Shown here: one piece after another, positions 1-6,740 of the stretch | Layout: each line of letters starts with the position of its first letter | Numbering within the stretch: position 1 is the first letter of the stretch | Source: an uncultured Dysgonomonas sp. | GTDB lineage: Bacteria; Bacteroidota; Bacteroidia; Bacteroidales; Dysgonomonadaceae | Assembly: GCA_900556485.1 (NCBI GenBank) | Contig: USOX01000001.1 | Span: 496,001 to 560,000 of the forward strand | Reading direction: 5' to 3' | Length of the DNA stretch: 64,000 nt | Program-made: the position numbers and the translations under genes | Notes under the pieces: model-generated | Database searches by the model: none | Told to the model about the DNA's origin: nothing | What the model saw: only the letters and a program-made list of their open reading frames with translations

Positions 1-2
1 TC

Positions 3-542
3 TTTTTTCCGGTTATTCTTTATGATTTCCTTTTCGAAACATTCAATAACGGGCAGAGCCTTGGTAAAATGGCCTTGAAAATAAAAGTGATAAATCTCGA
101 CGGTACAGCCCCTACCACAGGTTCTTATATGGTTAGATGGCTTTTCCGCCTTGTCGATTTTACGCTTACAGAAGGATTCCTAGCCATTATAATGGTAGCG
201 GTTACTAAAAAATCGCAACGGTTGGGAGACTATCTGGCAGGAACTACGGTGATAGACCTGAAGTCGAACTTCAGGAATAAATCGTTATCACTTTCCGATC
301 TGGACTTTCAGGTCGACTACAAAGTTTCTTATCCTGATATTTTAGACAGACTGTCCGATAAAGACATACAAACAATACGTTCGATAATAGAAGATCCGCG
401 CATGCGCGACAACGATTATTTTAACCAACGCCTGGCAGACAGGATTAAAACCATCACAGGTTACACATACGATGGCCCAGACAGAGTCTTCTTGCGAAGA
501 ATTATAAGCGATTACAATTTCCTGGCTTTGCAGGAATATTAA
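3..542 (+). CDS. RDD family membrane protein, C-terminal part (5' end outside window)
   Basis: The reading frame is open from base 3, so the gene starts upstream of the window; the first internal ATG at 69 is not the start. Upstream of it the frame reads through NNGQSLGKMALKIKV, which matches the RDD-family core Gly-Gln-Ser/Thr-Leu-Gly-Lys followed by a hydrophobic strand. A second hydrophobic stretch (WLFRLVDFTLTEGFLAIIMV) is a membrane helix of that domain, and YLAGTTVI is the typical close of the RDD domain. About 100 mostly polar residues follow and are probably cytoplasmic. RDD proteins are small multi-pass membrane proteins of poorly defined function. The truncation is an artefact of the window edge. 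Confidence 0.8.
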   Translation, partial: FFPVILYDFLFETFNNGQSLGKMALKIKVINLDGTAPTTGSYMVRWLFRLVDFTLTEGFLAIIMVAVTKKSQRLGDYLAGTTVIDLKSNFRNKSLSLSDLDFQVDYKVSYPDILDRLSDKDIQTIRSIIEDPRMRDNDYFNQRLADRIKTITGYTYDGPDRVFLRRIISDYNFLALQEY

Positions 543-695
543 TTGCTGTACGCACTGGAATGTGCTGAAAAACTTTACTTAACAAACTTTAATCTATTAA
601 CAACCAAAATGTAAAAAATAGAATATAGACGGAACTAGCGCAATAATATTAACGTTTTATAATAAAAGGCTAACCTTTAATAGCACTTTTGAGTA

Positions 696-1235
696 ATGAA
701 AACGAAAGAAGACAAAAGAACTTACTCCTCAAGTGATGTCTTGGAAGACCAAATTGAGCATACTCAGGTAATAGTACAGGCCTATAATCACTTGTATCCA
801 TCGGAAACGAAAAAGAAATCGGATATGTTGAAGCTGCTATTCGATAAGATAGGGAAAAAAAGTATAATTGAACAACCTTTTTTCTGCTACTATGGCAAGA
901 ATATATCCATTGGTGAAAATTCCTATGCTAACGAAAGCTGTATATTTTACGATAAGGCAAAAATTTCTATAGGAAATAATGTTATTATCAGTACAAATGT
1001 AGAGATTTATACAGCAATGGAGCCAGTTAAGAAACCGGCTCAACCTGTAACTATCGGCGATAATGTGTGGATAGGGGGATGTGTAAAAATATACCCCGGT
1101 GTATCTATCGGCGAAAATTCATTGATTGTAGCCGGTAGCAAAGTCAAAAATGACATACCGCCCAATACAATAGCAATGGGCGATCCGGCTAAAGTTGTCA
1201 AAGAAATAGAAGATGTAGATGAGGTGGATGATTAG
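696..1235 (+). CDS. Left-handed beta-helix acetyltransferase of the maltose/galactoside type, catalytic His replaced
   Basis: 179 aa with the LacA/Maa architecture. Residues 61-100 match the conserved PF-CYYGKNISIG-N-ANESC entry, and hexapeptide turns run to residue 168, including IGDNVWIGG and the closing IPPNTIAMGDPAKV. Family enzymes acetylate sugar hydroxyls from acetyl-CoA as trimers. The catalytic His of the family lies in a T-x-H-P motif; here residues 106-110 read TAMEP, with Glu109 in its place, and the loop that follows is shorter than usual. The fold should form but normal acetyl transfer is doubtful. The N-terminal 60 residues are divergent. It stands alone, opposite to the next gene. 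Confidence 0.82.
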   Translation: MKTKEDKRTYSSSDVLEDQIEHTQVIVQAYNHLYPSETKKKSDMLKLLFDKIGKKSIIEQPFFCYYGKNISIGENSYANESCIFYDKAKISIGNNVIISTNVEIYTAMEPVKKPAQPVTIGDNVWIGGCVKIYPGVSIGENSLIVAGSKVKNDIPPNTIAMGDPAKVVKEIEDVDEVDD

Positions 1236-1291
1236 TTCATGTGCCAATATGGTAATATGCCAATTAGCTAATTATACAAAGTAGCTAAAAG

Positions 1292-2869
1292 CTAATGGCT
1301 AATAGCTAAAGGCTTAACTAATTTCTCCGCCAAAGCTTCCGCACATTTTTCACCATCTATAGCTGCCGATACAATTCCTCCTGCATATCCGGCTCCTTCG
1401 CCACAAGGGTACAGGCCTTCGATTTCGGGATGCTGCATTGTTTCCCTGTCGCGAACTATGCGTACAGGCGACGAGGTACGGCTCTCTATACCTATAAGGA
1501 TGGCTTCGTTGGTGAGATACCCTTTCGAGCTGTTGCCCACTTTACGGAAAGCTTCCTGCAAACGGGAAGTTATAAAGTGAGGCATCCATTCGTGCATCGA
1601 GGATGATATTACACCCGGTATATACGATGTTTCGGGCAACGAATTACTCTTCTTCTTATTAACAAAATCGTACATGCGCTGGGCTGGTGCAACCTGCGTT
1701 TTACCACCCTGCATCCATGCTTGTTCTTCCAGGTCTTCTACAAACTTGAGCAACGAAAGTTCATTATATTTAGAATATTCAGGAAAATCTTCTGGGTGAA
1801 CCTCAACAACTACGCCCGAATTAGACCATCGCGAACCTCTGTTCGATGGCGACATACCATTTACCACCACCTGACGAGGACCGCTGGCTGAAGGTACAAT
1901 AATTCCGCCCGGGCACATACAGAAAGAATAAACACCTCGTCCTTCGGCTTGAACTACAAAGCTATATTCTGCAGCAGGAAGGTATTCTCCTCTTCCTTCA
2001 TTACTATGATATTGTATTTGGTCTATCAGATGTGCCGGATGCTCTATGCGAAAACCTACAGCCAGTCCTTTCGCTTCTATTTTGATCTTCTGGTCGTGGA
2101 GCATATAATATACATCGCGGGCCGAATGGCCTGTTGCAAGGATAACCTTTCCTTCGAAGGCTTTGCCTGTATTTGTTTCTATTCCTTCTATGGCATTGTC
2201 TTTTATAATCAGCTTATCCATGCGGGTTTCGAAATGGACTTCACCTCCCGACCTGATTATTTGCTCACGCATTTTTTCAATAATACCCGGCAACTTATCC
2301 GTACCGATATGCGGATGAGCATCTATCAATATGGATGTATCGGCTCCATGTTGACAAAAAACGTTCAGTATTTTGTCAACATTTCCACGCTTTTTACTTC
2401 GTGTATACAATTTCCCGTCCGAGTAAGCGCCTGCACCACCTTCGCCAAAGCAGTAATTAGACTCGGGGTTGACTATATGTTCGCGGTTGATAAGGGCTGT
2501 ATCTCGTTTACGGTCGCGGACATTTTTACCCCTTTCTATCACAACCGGACGGATACCCAATTCTATCAGGCGAAGTGCTGCAAATAATCCTGCCGGTCCT
2601 GCTCCTACAATAATTGCCTGTTGTGCATTTCTTACATCAGGATAATGGGTAGTAACAAAATCCGGATCGGCTTGATCTTCATTTATATACCCCCTTACTT
2701 TCAGGTTGATAAATATATTGCGTTGGCGGGCATCTATCGAACGACGCAGAATGCGCACCGAATTTATTTCGTTGAGAGGTATCCGGCTCTGAACCGAAAA
2801 AATACGTTTGACTTGCTCTATGTCCGACGCCTGCTCTGGCGTAATGCGTAAGTCTATATCTTGTTGCAT
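1292..2869 (-). CDS. FAD-dependent dehydrogenase (COG2509-like NAD(P)/FAD oxidoreductase)
   Basis: 525 aa, full length for the family. Residues 1-80 form the usual N-terminal domain. A dinucleotide-binding fold begins at about residue 87 with VGAGPAGLFAALRL and the acidic end VIERG. FGEGGAGAYSDGKLYTR and ATGHSARDVY are typical of this uncharacterised flavoprotein group, and the C-terminus has PCGEGAGYAGGIVSAAIDG, the second FAD contact. The substrate is unknown; the protein is soluble and probably cytoplasmic. A TAnnTTTG promoter lies just upstream. The gene is monocistronic, with no minus-strand neighbour close by. Confidence 0.88.
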   Translation of the reverse strand: MQQDIDLRITPEQASDIEQVKRIFSVQSRIPLNEINSVRILRRSIDARQRNIFINLKVRGYINEDQADPDFVTTHYPDVRNAQQAIIVGAGPAGLFAALRLIELGIRPVVIERGKNVRDRKRDTALINREHIVNPESNYCFGEGGAGAYSDGKLYTRSKKRGNVDKILNVFCQHGADTSILIDAHPHIGTDKLPGIIEKMREQIIRSGGEVHFETRMDKLIIKDNAIEGIETNTGKAFEGKVILATGHSARDVYYMLHDQKIKIEAKGLAVGFRIEHPAHLIDQIQYHSNEGRGEYLPAAEYSFVVQAEGRGVYSFCMCPGGIIVPSASGPRQVVVNGMSPSNRGSRWSNSGVVVEVHPEDFPEYSKYNELSLLKFVEDLEEQAWMQGGKTQVAPAQRMYDFVNKKKSNSLPETSYIPGVISSSMHEWMPHFITSRLQEAFRKVGNSSKGYLTNEAILIGIESRTSSPVRIVRDRETMQHPEIEGLYPCGEGAGYAGGIVSAAIDGEKCAEALAEKLVKPLAISH

Positions 2870-2890
2870 GATATCAATATTATTATTGCT

Positions 2891-2899
2891 GCAAAGGTA
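2891..2899 (-). promoter_or_regulatory. Bacteroidetes -7 promoter element for the FAD oxidoreductase
   Basis: On the minus strand this reads TACCTTTGC, a perfect match to the Bacteroidetes consensus TAnnTTTG. Transcription would begin near 2885, giving a leader of about 16 nt. No clear -33 TTTG box was seen. Confidence 0.6.
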
Positions 2900-3103
2900 G
2901 GATAATTTATCTTTATATTTTTCGATGCTGGCGAAAGGAATATGGAATATCGTTTGATCTGAGCTGGCTCATTCTTTTAGAAAAATGCTTGAAAGAGTAG
3001 GGTAGATATTCGAATTGTGTTAAAATGATGTGTAATGTTCTACCAAATTTCTACTTTGTTCTACCATATTACTACTAGCCTATAAATTAACGAAATGATG
3101 TTT

Positions 3104-3112
3104 TATATTTGC
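3104..3112 (+). promoter_or_regulatory. Bacteroidetes -7 promoter element for candidate RNA 1
   Basis: TATATTTGC is a perfect TAnnTTTG match, placed so that transcription would begin at about 3116, exactly before the first stem-loop of the candidate RNA. No clear -33 box was seen. Confidence 0.5.
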
Positions 3113-3115
3113 ATC

Positions 3116-3320
3116 GGAATTAGAATACAGCGTTCTATTTCCTGTTTGCTTTATTGCTGCTGAAACAAGCGGGCGTGGTTTGTTTCAACTTTGCTGAATA
3201 TGAATATTTAAAAGAAATTAAGACAAGATTCAACCTTTTGGTTGTAGTGTAGTTTTGTAAAGTTTGTGTTAAGGTTTGATCCTGCGCGTCGTGAGACATG
3301 CAGGATTCATTTTTTATCCT
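3116..3320 (+). ncRNA. Candidate small RNA 1, about 200 nt, four stem-loops
   Basis: Between a TAnnTTTG promoter and an intrinsic terminator lie four consecutive hairpins: 3117-3125 with 3133-3141 (8 of 9 bp); 3162-3170 with 3178-3186 (9 bp including one G-U); 3231-3235 with 3240-3244 (CAACC/GGTTG around TTTT); and 3279-3285 with 3300-3306 (ATCCTGC/GCAGGAT), followed by a T-rich tract. There is no open frame. The family is not recognised; it does not look like tmRNA, SRP RNA or a typical rod-like 6S RNA. The last hairpin and the 16-mer before it (3248-3263) belong to a motif seen twice more in this window. The RNA call is inference from signals and structure. Confidence 0.45.
3279..3320 (+). 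terminator. Intrinsic terminator with GTCGTGA loop
   Basis: Stem ATCCTGC/GCAGGAT with a 14-nt loop containing GTCGTGA, then a T-rich run (3310-3316). It ends candidate RNA 1. Confidence 0.55.
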
Positions 3321-3329
3321 TAAATGGCA

Positions 3330-3369
3330 GAAAATAAAAAAGCCATGCGAACTTCACAGCTCACATGAC
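3330..3369 (-). terminator. Minus-strand terminator; stem fully paired only as minus-strand RNA
   Basis: Arms 3342-3350 and 3361-3369. As plus-strand RNA the stem has two C-A clashes; as minus-strand RNA both become U-G wobbles, giving a complete 9-bp stem. It is followed on the minus strand by GGCTTTTTTATTTTC. This indicates transcription from the right, perhaps the far 3' end of the HTH gene ending at 4108 or an independent RNA. Confidence 0.55.
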
Positions 3370-3453
3370 TCCACACTTCACAAACTACACAAAACTTGCG
3401 GTTTTCTTTAAGCGACTAAGGCTATTTATATTTTACAACTATTATGTCCTATA

Positions 3454-3484
3454 TTTGGTTTCTCAAAAAAAGTAATATCTTTGC
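3454..3484 (+). promoter_or_regulatory. Bacteroidetes -33/-7 promoter for candidate RNA 2
   Basis: TTTG at 3454-3457 and TATCTTTG at 3476-3483, 18 bp apart, close to the usual spacing for the Bacteroidetes housekeeping promoter. Expected start is near 3490. Confidence 0.55.
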
Positions 3485-3489
3485 CTTCG

Positions 3490-3680
3490 GAGAATAACGT
3501 TAAGTGCCGGCCACGTGTTGATCTAGTGTTTATTGGCATGGCCAATCACCGGCACTCTGGGCATTATTACTTATTTAGACATTATTGTAATAGTAAGTAT
3601 TTCATTATTTAAGTTTCGAAGAGTACTCTTTACTCTCCCCTTTTCATTCAAGATATTAATCTTGGTGTTTCTTATTTTTA
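3490..3680 (+). ncRNA. Candidate small RNA 2, about 190 nt, with closing stem AGTGCCGG/CCGGCACT
   Basis: After the promoter, an 8-bp stem (3503-3510 with 3549-3556) encloses a perfect hairpin ATTGGC-ATG-GCCAAT (3532-3546) and a weaker hairpin, resembling a small multi-branched structure. An intrinsic terminator (CAAGAT/ATCTTG, 3649-3664) follows. No open frame. The family is not recognised. The GC-rich stem stands out in an AT-rich surrounding, which argues for selection on structure. An unannotated leader is an alternative, but no gene follows on this strand before 5557. Confidence 0.42.
3649..3680 (+). terminator. Intrinsic terminator of candidate RNA 2
   Basis: CAAGAT-ATTA-ATCTTG hairpin followed by a T-rich tract ending in ATTTTT. 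Confidence 0.45.
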
Positions 3681-4107
3681 TAGAAGTAAAAGTAGTATAA
3701 GCTTACAAAAATTATACGCTGAATTGTGACTTTTTTTACCTCAATACGTTTCTATTTTAACATATTCAAACGTTAATATTTCTGATTGTCGTAAATCGCC
3801 TTTATTTACGAGTTCTGATTTTCACAAAATGAAAAAAACTTAATTGTTTTGTTTCGTATTTCGAAAAATGTCGAAATTTAAGAGTATACGGAAAATACTA
3901 TTTTTTTTATCAAAAAGTAGTTATCGAATCAATTGATAAGCCTTAAATTTTATTTATATGATTAACTGGTAGCAAACTGTTATGTTACTGTGCTGTTGTC
4001 GATGTTGGAAGTAAAACTATGATAAGGGTTCTGATATCCAAATCTTATAGTGGCCTTGAGTAAAAGGAGTGTGAGCTAATCAATAATTGCACGTAGTATA
4101 GAAATAA

Positions 4108-5076
4108 CTAAAGTGTGTCTATGATTTGCCGTTGCGTTTTGAAGAATAAAATACGTTGTATCTCTCCGCTCTCTGAAATAAGAGTAGAAACTCTTTTTTG
4201 TGACAAAATCCAGTTTTTTATATGTGAAGTAGTAGTGGCATCCATCGATATTACAGAATTTAACGAGAAAGCCCATATTTGTCCCAGGTTTACATTGAGC
4301 GAAGGACTTTGCATATAACTATAGGTAGAGTCGAAATTGATATTGGATATATATAATTGTACCGGTTTTCCCGTATCAAATTTTCCTTTAGATGCAATCC
4401 TCTCTATATCATCCAGTAAATCAAACAGGTCTTTCTTTATCAATGATAATTCTTCTTGCGAAATCAACCGTATGCTAACAAAGTGTTTGATATCGTTGAC
4501 CAGATATTGGATAATATGAAAATCCCATACATGATATGTATGAGGCATATATTGCATCAGACTTACAGTTTCTTCCTGCAGATTGATAAAACGGTCTTGG
4601 AATTTGAGCTCCTTGAAGTATTTGACTCCATTCGAAACTTGTGATTGGAATTGCCATCTGAATACCATGAACAGTGTAAGATGCTTATATCCAAAGAATA
4701 AATTTTGAGCGAGACTATTTCCCGAATAACCGACCTCAGTATCAGGTGCCTCTATAATATATTTAAGGAAAGCTATATATTCGTCCATTTGCAGATAGTC
4801 GCTGGGAGTAGGTTCTATATAGCTGGTCAGTTTGATCTGTAGGGGACGGCTCTTGAGGTTGTCGCAACCCAAAACTTCATCGAGCGATATTCCCAGCGAA
4901 GTTGCAATCAGCGATGCTTCCTCGAGAGTGAATACTACTTCGCTGCGTAAACGCCTGTATATGGCTTCACGCCCCAGACAGAGTATATCCATCAGTTTAT
5001 TGGCTATATTACTTCCTGCCGGAAGCTTTTCTTTTATAGCATTTAGCAAGTTATTGTGTATCGTGTTTGCTTTCAT
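4108..5076 (-). CDS. Helix-turn-helix transcriptional regulator
   Basis: 322 aa from the ATG at 5076 (MKANTIHNNLL). An in-frame ATG 19 codons upstream is less likely because its extension is AT-rich and not HTH-like. Residues 25-70 form a Cro/XRE-like helix-turn-helix: REAIYRRLR is the recognition helix region and FTLEEASLIATSLGISLDEVLG the following helices. The remaining 250 residues are an all-alpha domain without a recognised family and without membrane segments. This architecture is common among Bacteroidetes orphan regulators; the ligand and targets are unknown. It is divergent from the sigma factor at 5557. Confidence 0.6.
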   Translation of the reverse strand: MKANTIHNNLLNAIKEKLPAGSNIANKLMDILCLGREAIYRRLRSEVVFTLEEASLIATSLGISLDEVLGCDNLKSRPLQIKLTSYIEPTPSDYLQMDEYIAFLKYIIEAPDTEVGYSGNSLAQNLFFGYKHLTLFMVFRWQFQSQVSNGVKYFKELKFQDRFINLQEETVSLMQYMPHTYHVWDFHIIQYLVNDIKHFVSIRLISQEELSLIKKDLFDLLDDIERIASKGKFDTGKPVQLYISNINFDSTYSYMQSPSLNVNLGQIWAFSLNSVISMDATTTSHIKNWILSQKRVSTLISESGEIQRILFFKTQRQIIDTL

Positions 5077-5556
5077 ATGGGAAAACGGTGGCGTGCATTT
5101 TGAAAAAGCAAAGATAAATGCATTTTGTGTCAATATCCGAAAAATTTTAGAAATTATATGGCATTTCTGTTCAAAATCCGAAAATTTAACAAAAAAAAAT
5201 CCATAATAGAAAAAGGAGTATACTTAAAACTTGGAGAAAGGAACAATTAAGTTAAAATCTAGTGATACTTTTATGAAAAATCCATCAGGGATGGGTTGTG
5301 TTACGAGCAAATAATTTATAAGAGGAGCAAAAAAATCGCCGGATAACGAGTAAAGATACATACTTCCGGAGAAATATAGCCCTCTAAATAGCCTTAATAG
5401 TAGCAAAAAAGGCTATAAGTATCGTTATCGTTGAAATATGTGATGTTGCAACAAATCATATTAAGTTCTAGTAAAAACAATTAATTGTTTTTTCAATTCT
5501 ACGCGTTAACCTTTTGTGATGTGTTACGGATTATTGGTCAAAAAAGTTCAAAACAA
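5077..5556. other. Divergent intergenic region, no gene seen
   Basis: AT-rich spacer between the HTH regulator (leftward) and the ECF sigma factor (rightward). A 60-codon minus-strand frame at 5224-5406 has no family features and poor start context. No strong TAnnTTTG promoter was found. Confidence 0.4.
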
Positions 5557-6078
5557 ATGGGTATTCAAAAAAAACAGACTTACGAAGAGCAGCTAGTCAG
5601 TTTACAGGCAAATATGATGAGCTTTGCATTAAGGCTCACTGCTGATAAGGATGCTGCCATGGATTTGATGCAGGAAACCAGTCTCAAGGTATTGGATAAT
5701 ATGGGTAAATATCGTGAGAATGTGAACTTTAAGGGATGGGTAATGACCATCATGCATAACATTTTTATAAACAACTACAGGCGTACGGTTCGCGACCAGT
5801 TGCTTATCGATACCAATTGTAGTACATATCTGTTGAATATACCTCAGGATCAGCATTTCAGCTCGCCCGAAAAACGGTTTTCGGAAGGGGAGATTACAGC
5901 TGCCATATTCAACAATTTTGCCATCAGGTACCGGGTTCCGTTCCTGATGTATGTGTCGGGCTATAAATATGAGGAGATAGCTCATGAATTAAGGTTGCCG
6001 ACCGGAACCATTAAAAGCCGTATTTTTTACATACGAAAAAGGTTGCAATCTATACTTTCCGATTATCATTATAATTAA
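5557..6078 (+). CDS. ECF-type RNA polymerase sigma factor
   Basis: 173 aa from the ATG at 5557 (MGIQKKQTYEEQL); an upstream in-frame ATG at 5485 adds 24 residues unlike the family. Region 2 is clear: ALRLTADKDAAMDLMQETSLKV and then FKGWVMTIMHNIFINNYRR, the -10 recognition and melting helices. Region 4 has YKYEEIAHELRLPTGTIKSRIFYIRKRL, the HTH that reads the -35/-33 element. It directs transcription of a specific regulon. No anti-sigma factor is adjacent, unusual for SusCD-linked ECF factors; a cytoplasmic or orphan mode of control is likely. A strong terminator follows. Confidence 0.88.
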   Translation: MGIQKKQTYEEQLVSLQANMMSFALRLTADKDAAMDLMQETSLKVLDNMGKYRENVNFKGWVMTIMHNIFINNYRRTVRDQLLIDTNCSTYLLNIPQDQHFSSPEKRFSEGEITAAIFNNFAIRYRVPFLMYVSGYKYEEIAHELRLPTGTIKSRIFYIRKRLQSILSDYHYN

Positions 6079-6104
6079 TTATATAGATAGACGCACCCTT
6101 TTCT

Positions 6105-6152
6105 AATCCGGGTTGCAGGTGATGTGGTGTCCTGCAATTCGGATTTTTTTTG
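6105..6152 (+). terminator. Intrinsic terminator after the sigma factor
   Basis: Arms AATCCG and TTGCAGG pair with CCTGCAA and CGGATT, with small internal loops, followed by eight T residues. Confidence 0.75.
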
Positions 6153-6214
6153 TTTATTGGTTTACAAGCTAGTAAACTTGTACACTCCCATCTAGTATAC
6201 TCCTAAATTTTAAC

Positions 6215-6223
6215 TATATTTGC
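6215..6223 (+). promoter_or_regulatory. Promoter for the lipoprotein at 6249
   Basis: TATATTTGC, a perfect TAnnTTTG -7 element, 25 bp before the start codon. Confidence 0.6.
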
Positions 6224-6248
6224 ACTTATAAACTTAAAAGGCAAAACT

Positions 6249-6704
6249 ATGATGCGATTTTTATCTTTCTTCCTAATATGTACTTTATGTCTGGGATTTG
6301 TTAGCTGTGGAGGCGATGATGATCCGGAACCTGAACCAACTCCTGATCCGGACGAATTTGTCTGGAACGGTGATTGGAATGATCCTGATGATAAGAATTA
6401 TAAGCCTGAGGGGTATAATCCGATAGTAGGGGATTGGGTATCTGAGAAAAATCCAAATGTAAGACTAATTTTCACTGAAGATTTTGTTTTTGATGCTGCT
6501 TCCTTTGATGGATTTAGATGGGAAACGAAAACTTGGTCTGAAAACTATGTAATAAATAATAATGGTATAAAATATAAACGTCTTGATGTGCTTTATATTG
6601 AAGAATATAAGTTAGTGAAAGAAAGTGGAATTGATTATTTAATATTAAGATATCATTTATCTCCAGATGAATGGCGTAGATATAGGCGTTATCTGCAAAA
6701 ATAA
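6249..6704 (+). CDS. Lipoprotein of unknown function with acidic surface-export-type N-terminus
   Basis: 151 aa. Residues 1-19 are a type II signal peptide ending in the lipobox GFVSC. The mature end begins C-GGDDDPEPEPTPDP, an acidic stretch of the kind that sends Bacteroidetes lipoproteins to the cell surface. The rest is rich in aromatic and charged residues (NPIVGDWVSEKNPNVRLIFT, YKLVKESGIDYLILRYHLS) and resembles a small beta-barrel of the lipocalin-like type seen in many Bacteroidetes lipoproteins, but no family is recognised. It has its own promoter and terminator, so it is probably monocistronic. Confidence 0.75.
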   Translation: MMRFLSFFLICTLCLGFVSCGGDDDPEPEPTPDPDEFVWNGDWNDPDDKNYKPEGYNPIVGDWVSEKNPNVRLIFTEDFVFDAASFDGFRWETKTWSENYVINNNGIKYKRLDVLYIEEYKLVKESGIDYLILRYHLSPDEWRRYRRYLQK

Positions 6705-6710
6705 ATAAAG

Positions 6711-6740
6711 AACCTCGGATTATACCGAGGTTTTATTTTG
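6711..6740. terminator. Bidirectional terminator between convergent genes
   Basis: Perfect hairpin AACCTCGG-ATTATA-CCGAGGTT with T-rich tracts on the plus side and A-rich sequence on the other, serving both the lipoprotein and the minus-strand gene ending at 6741. Confidence 0.8.

Larger units (their letters stand above)
2900..4107. other. 1.2-kb gene-free region with two candidate RNA genes
   Basis: No convincing protein-coding frame is present. It contains promoter-like and terminator-like signals for two plus-strand RNAs (about 3116-3320 and 3490-3680) and a minus-strand terminator (3330-3369). The part from 3690 to 4107 is AT-rich with stops in all frames; nothing was recognised there. 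Confidence 0.6.

Noticed and set aside
5224..5406. 60-codon minus-strand frame between the HTH gene and the sigma factor
   Set aside because: No start context, no family, and composition like the surrounding spacer.
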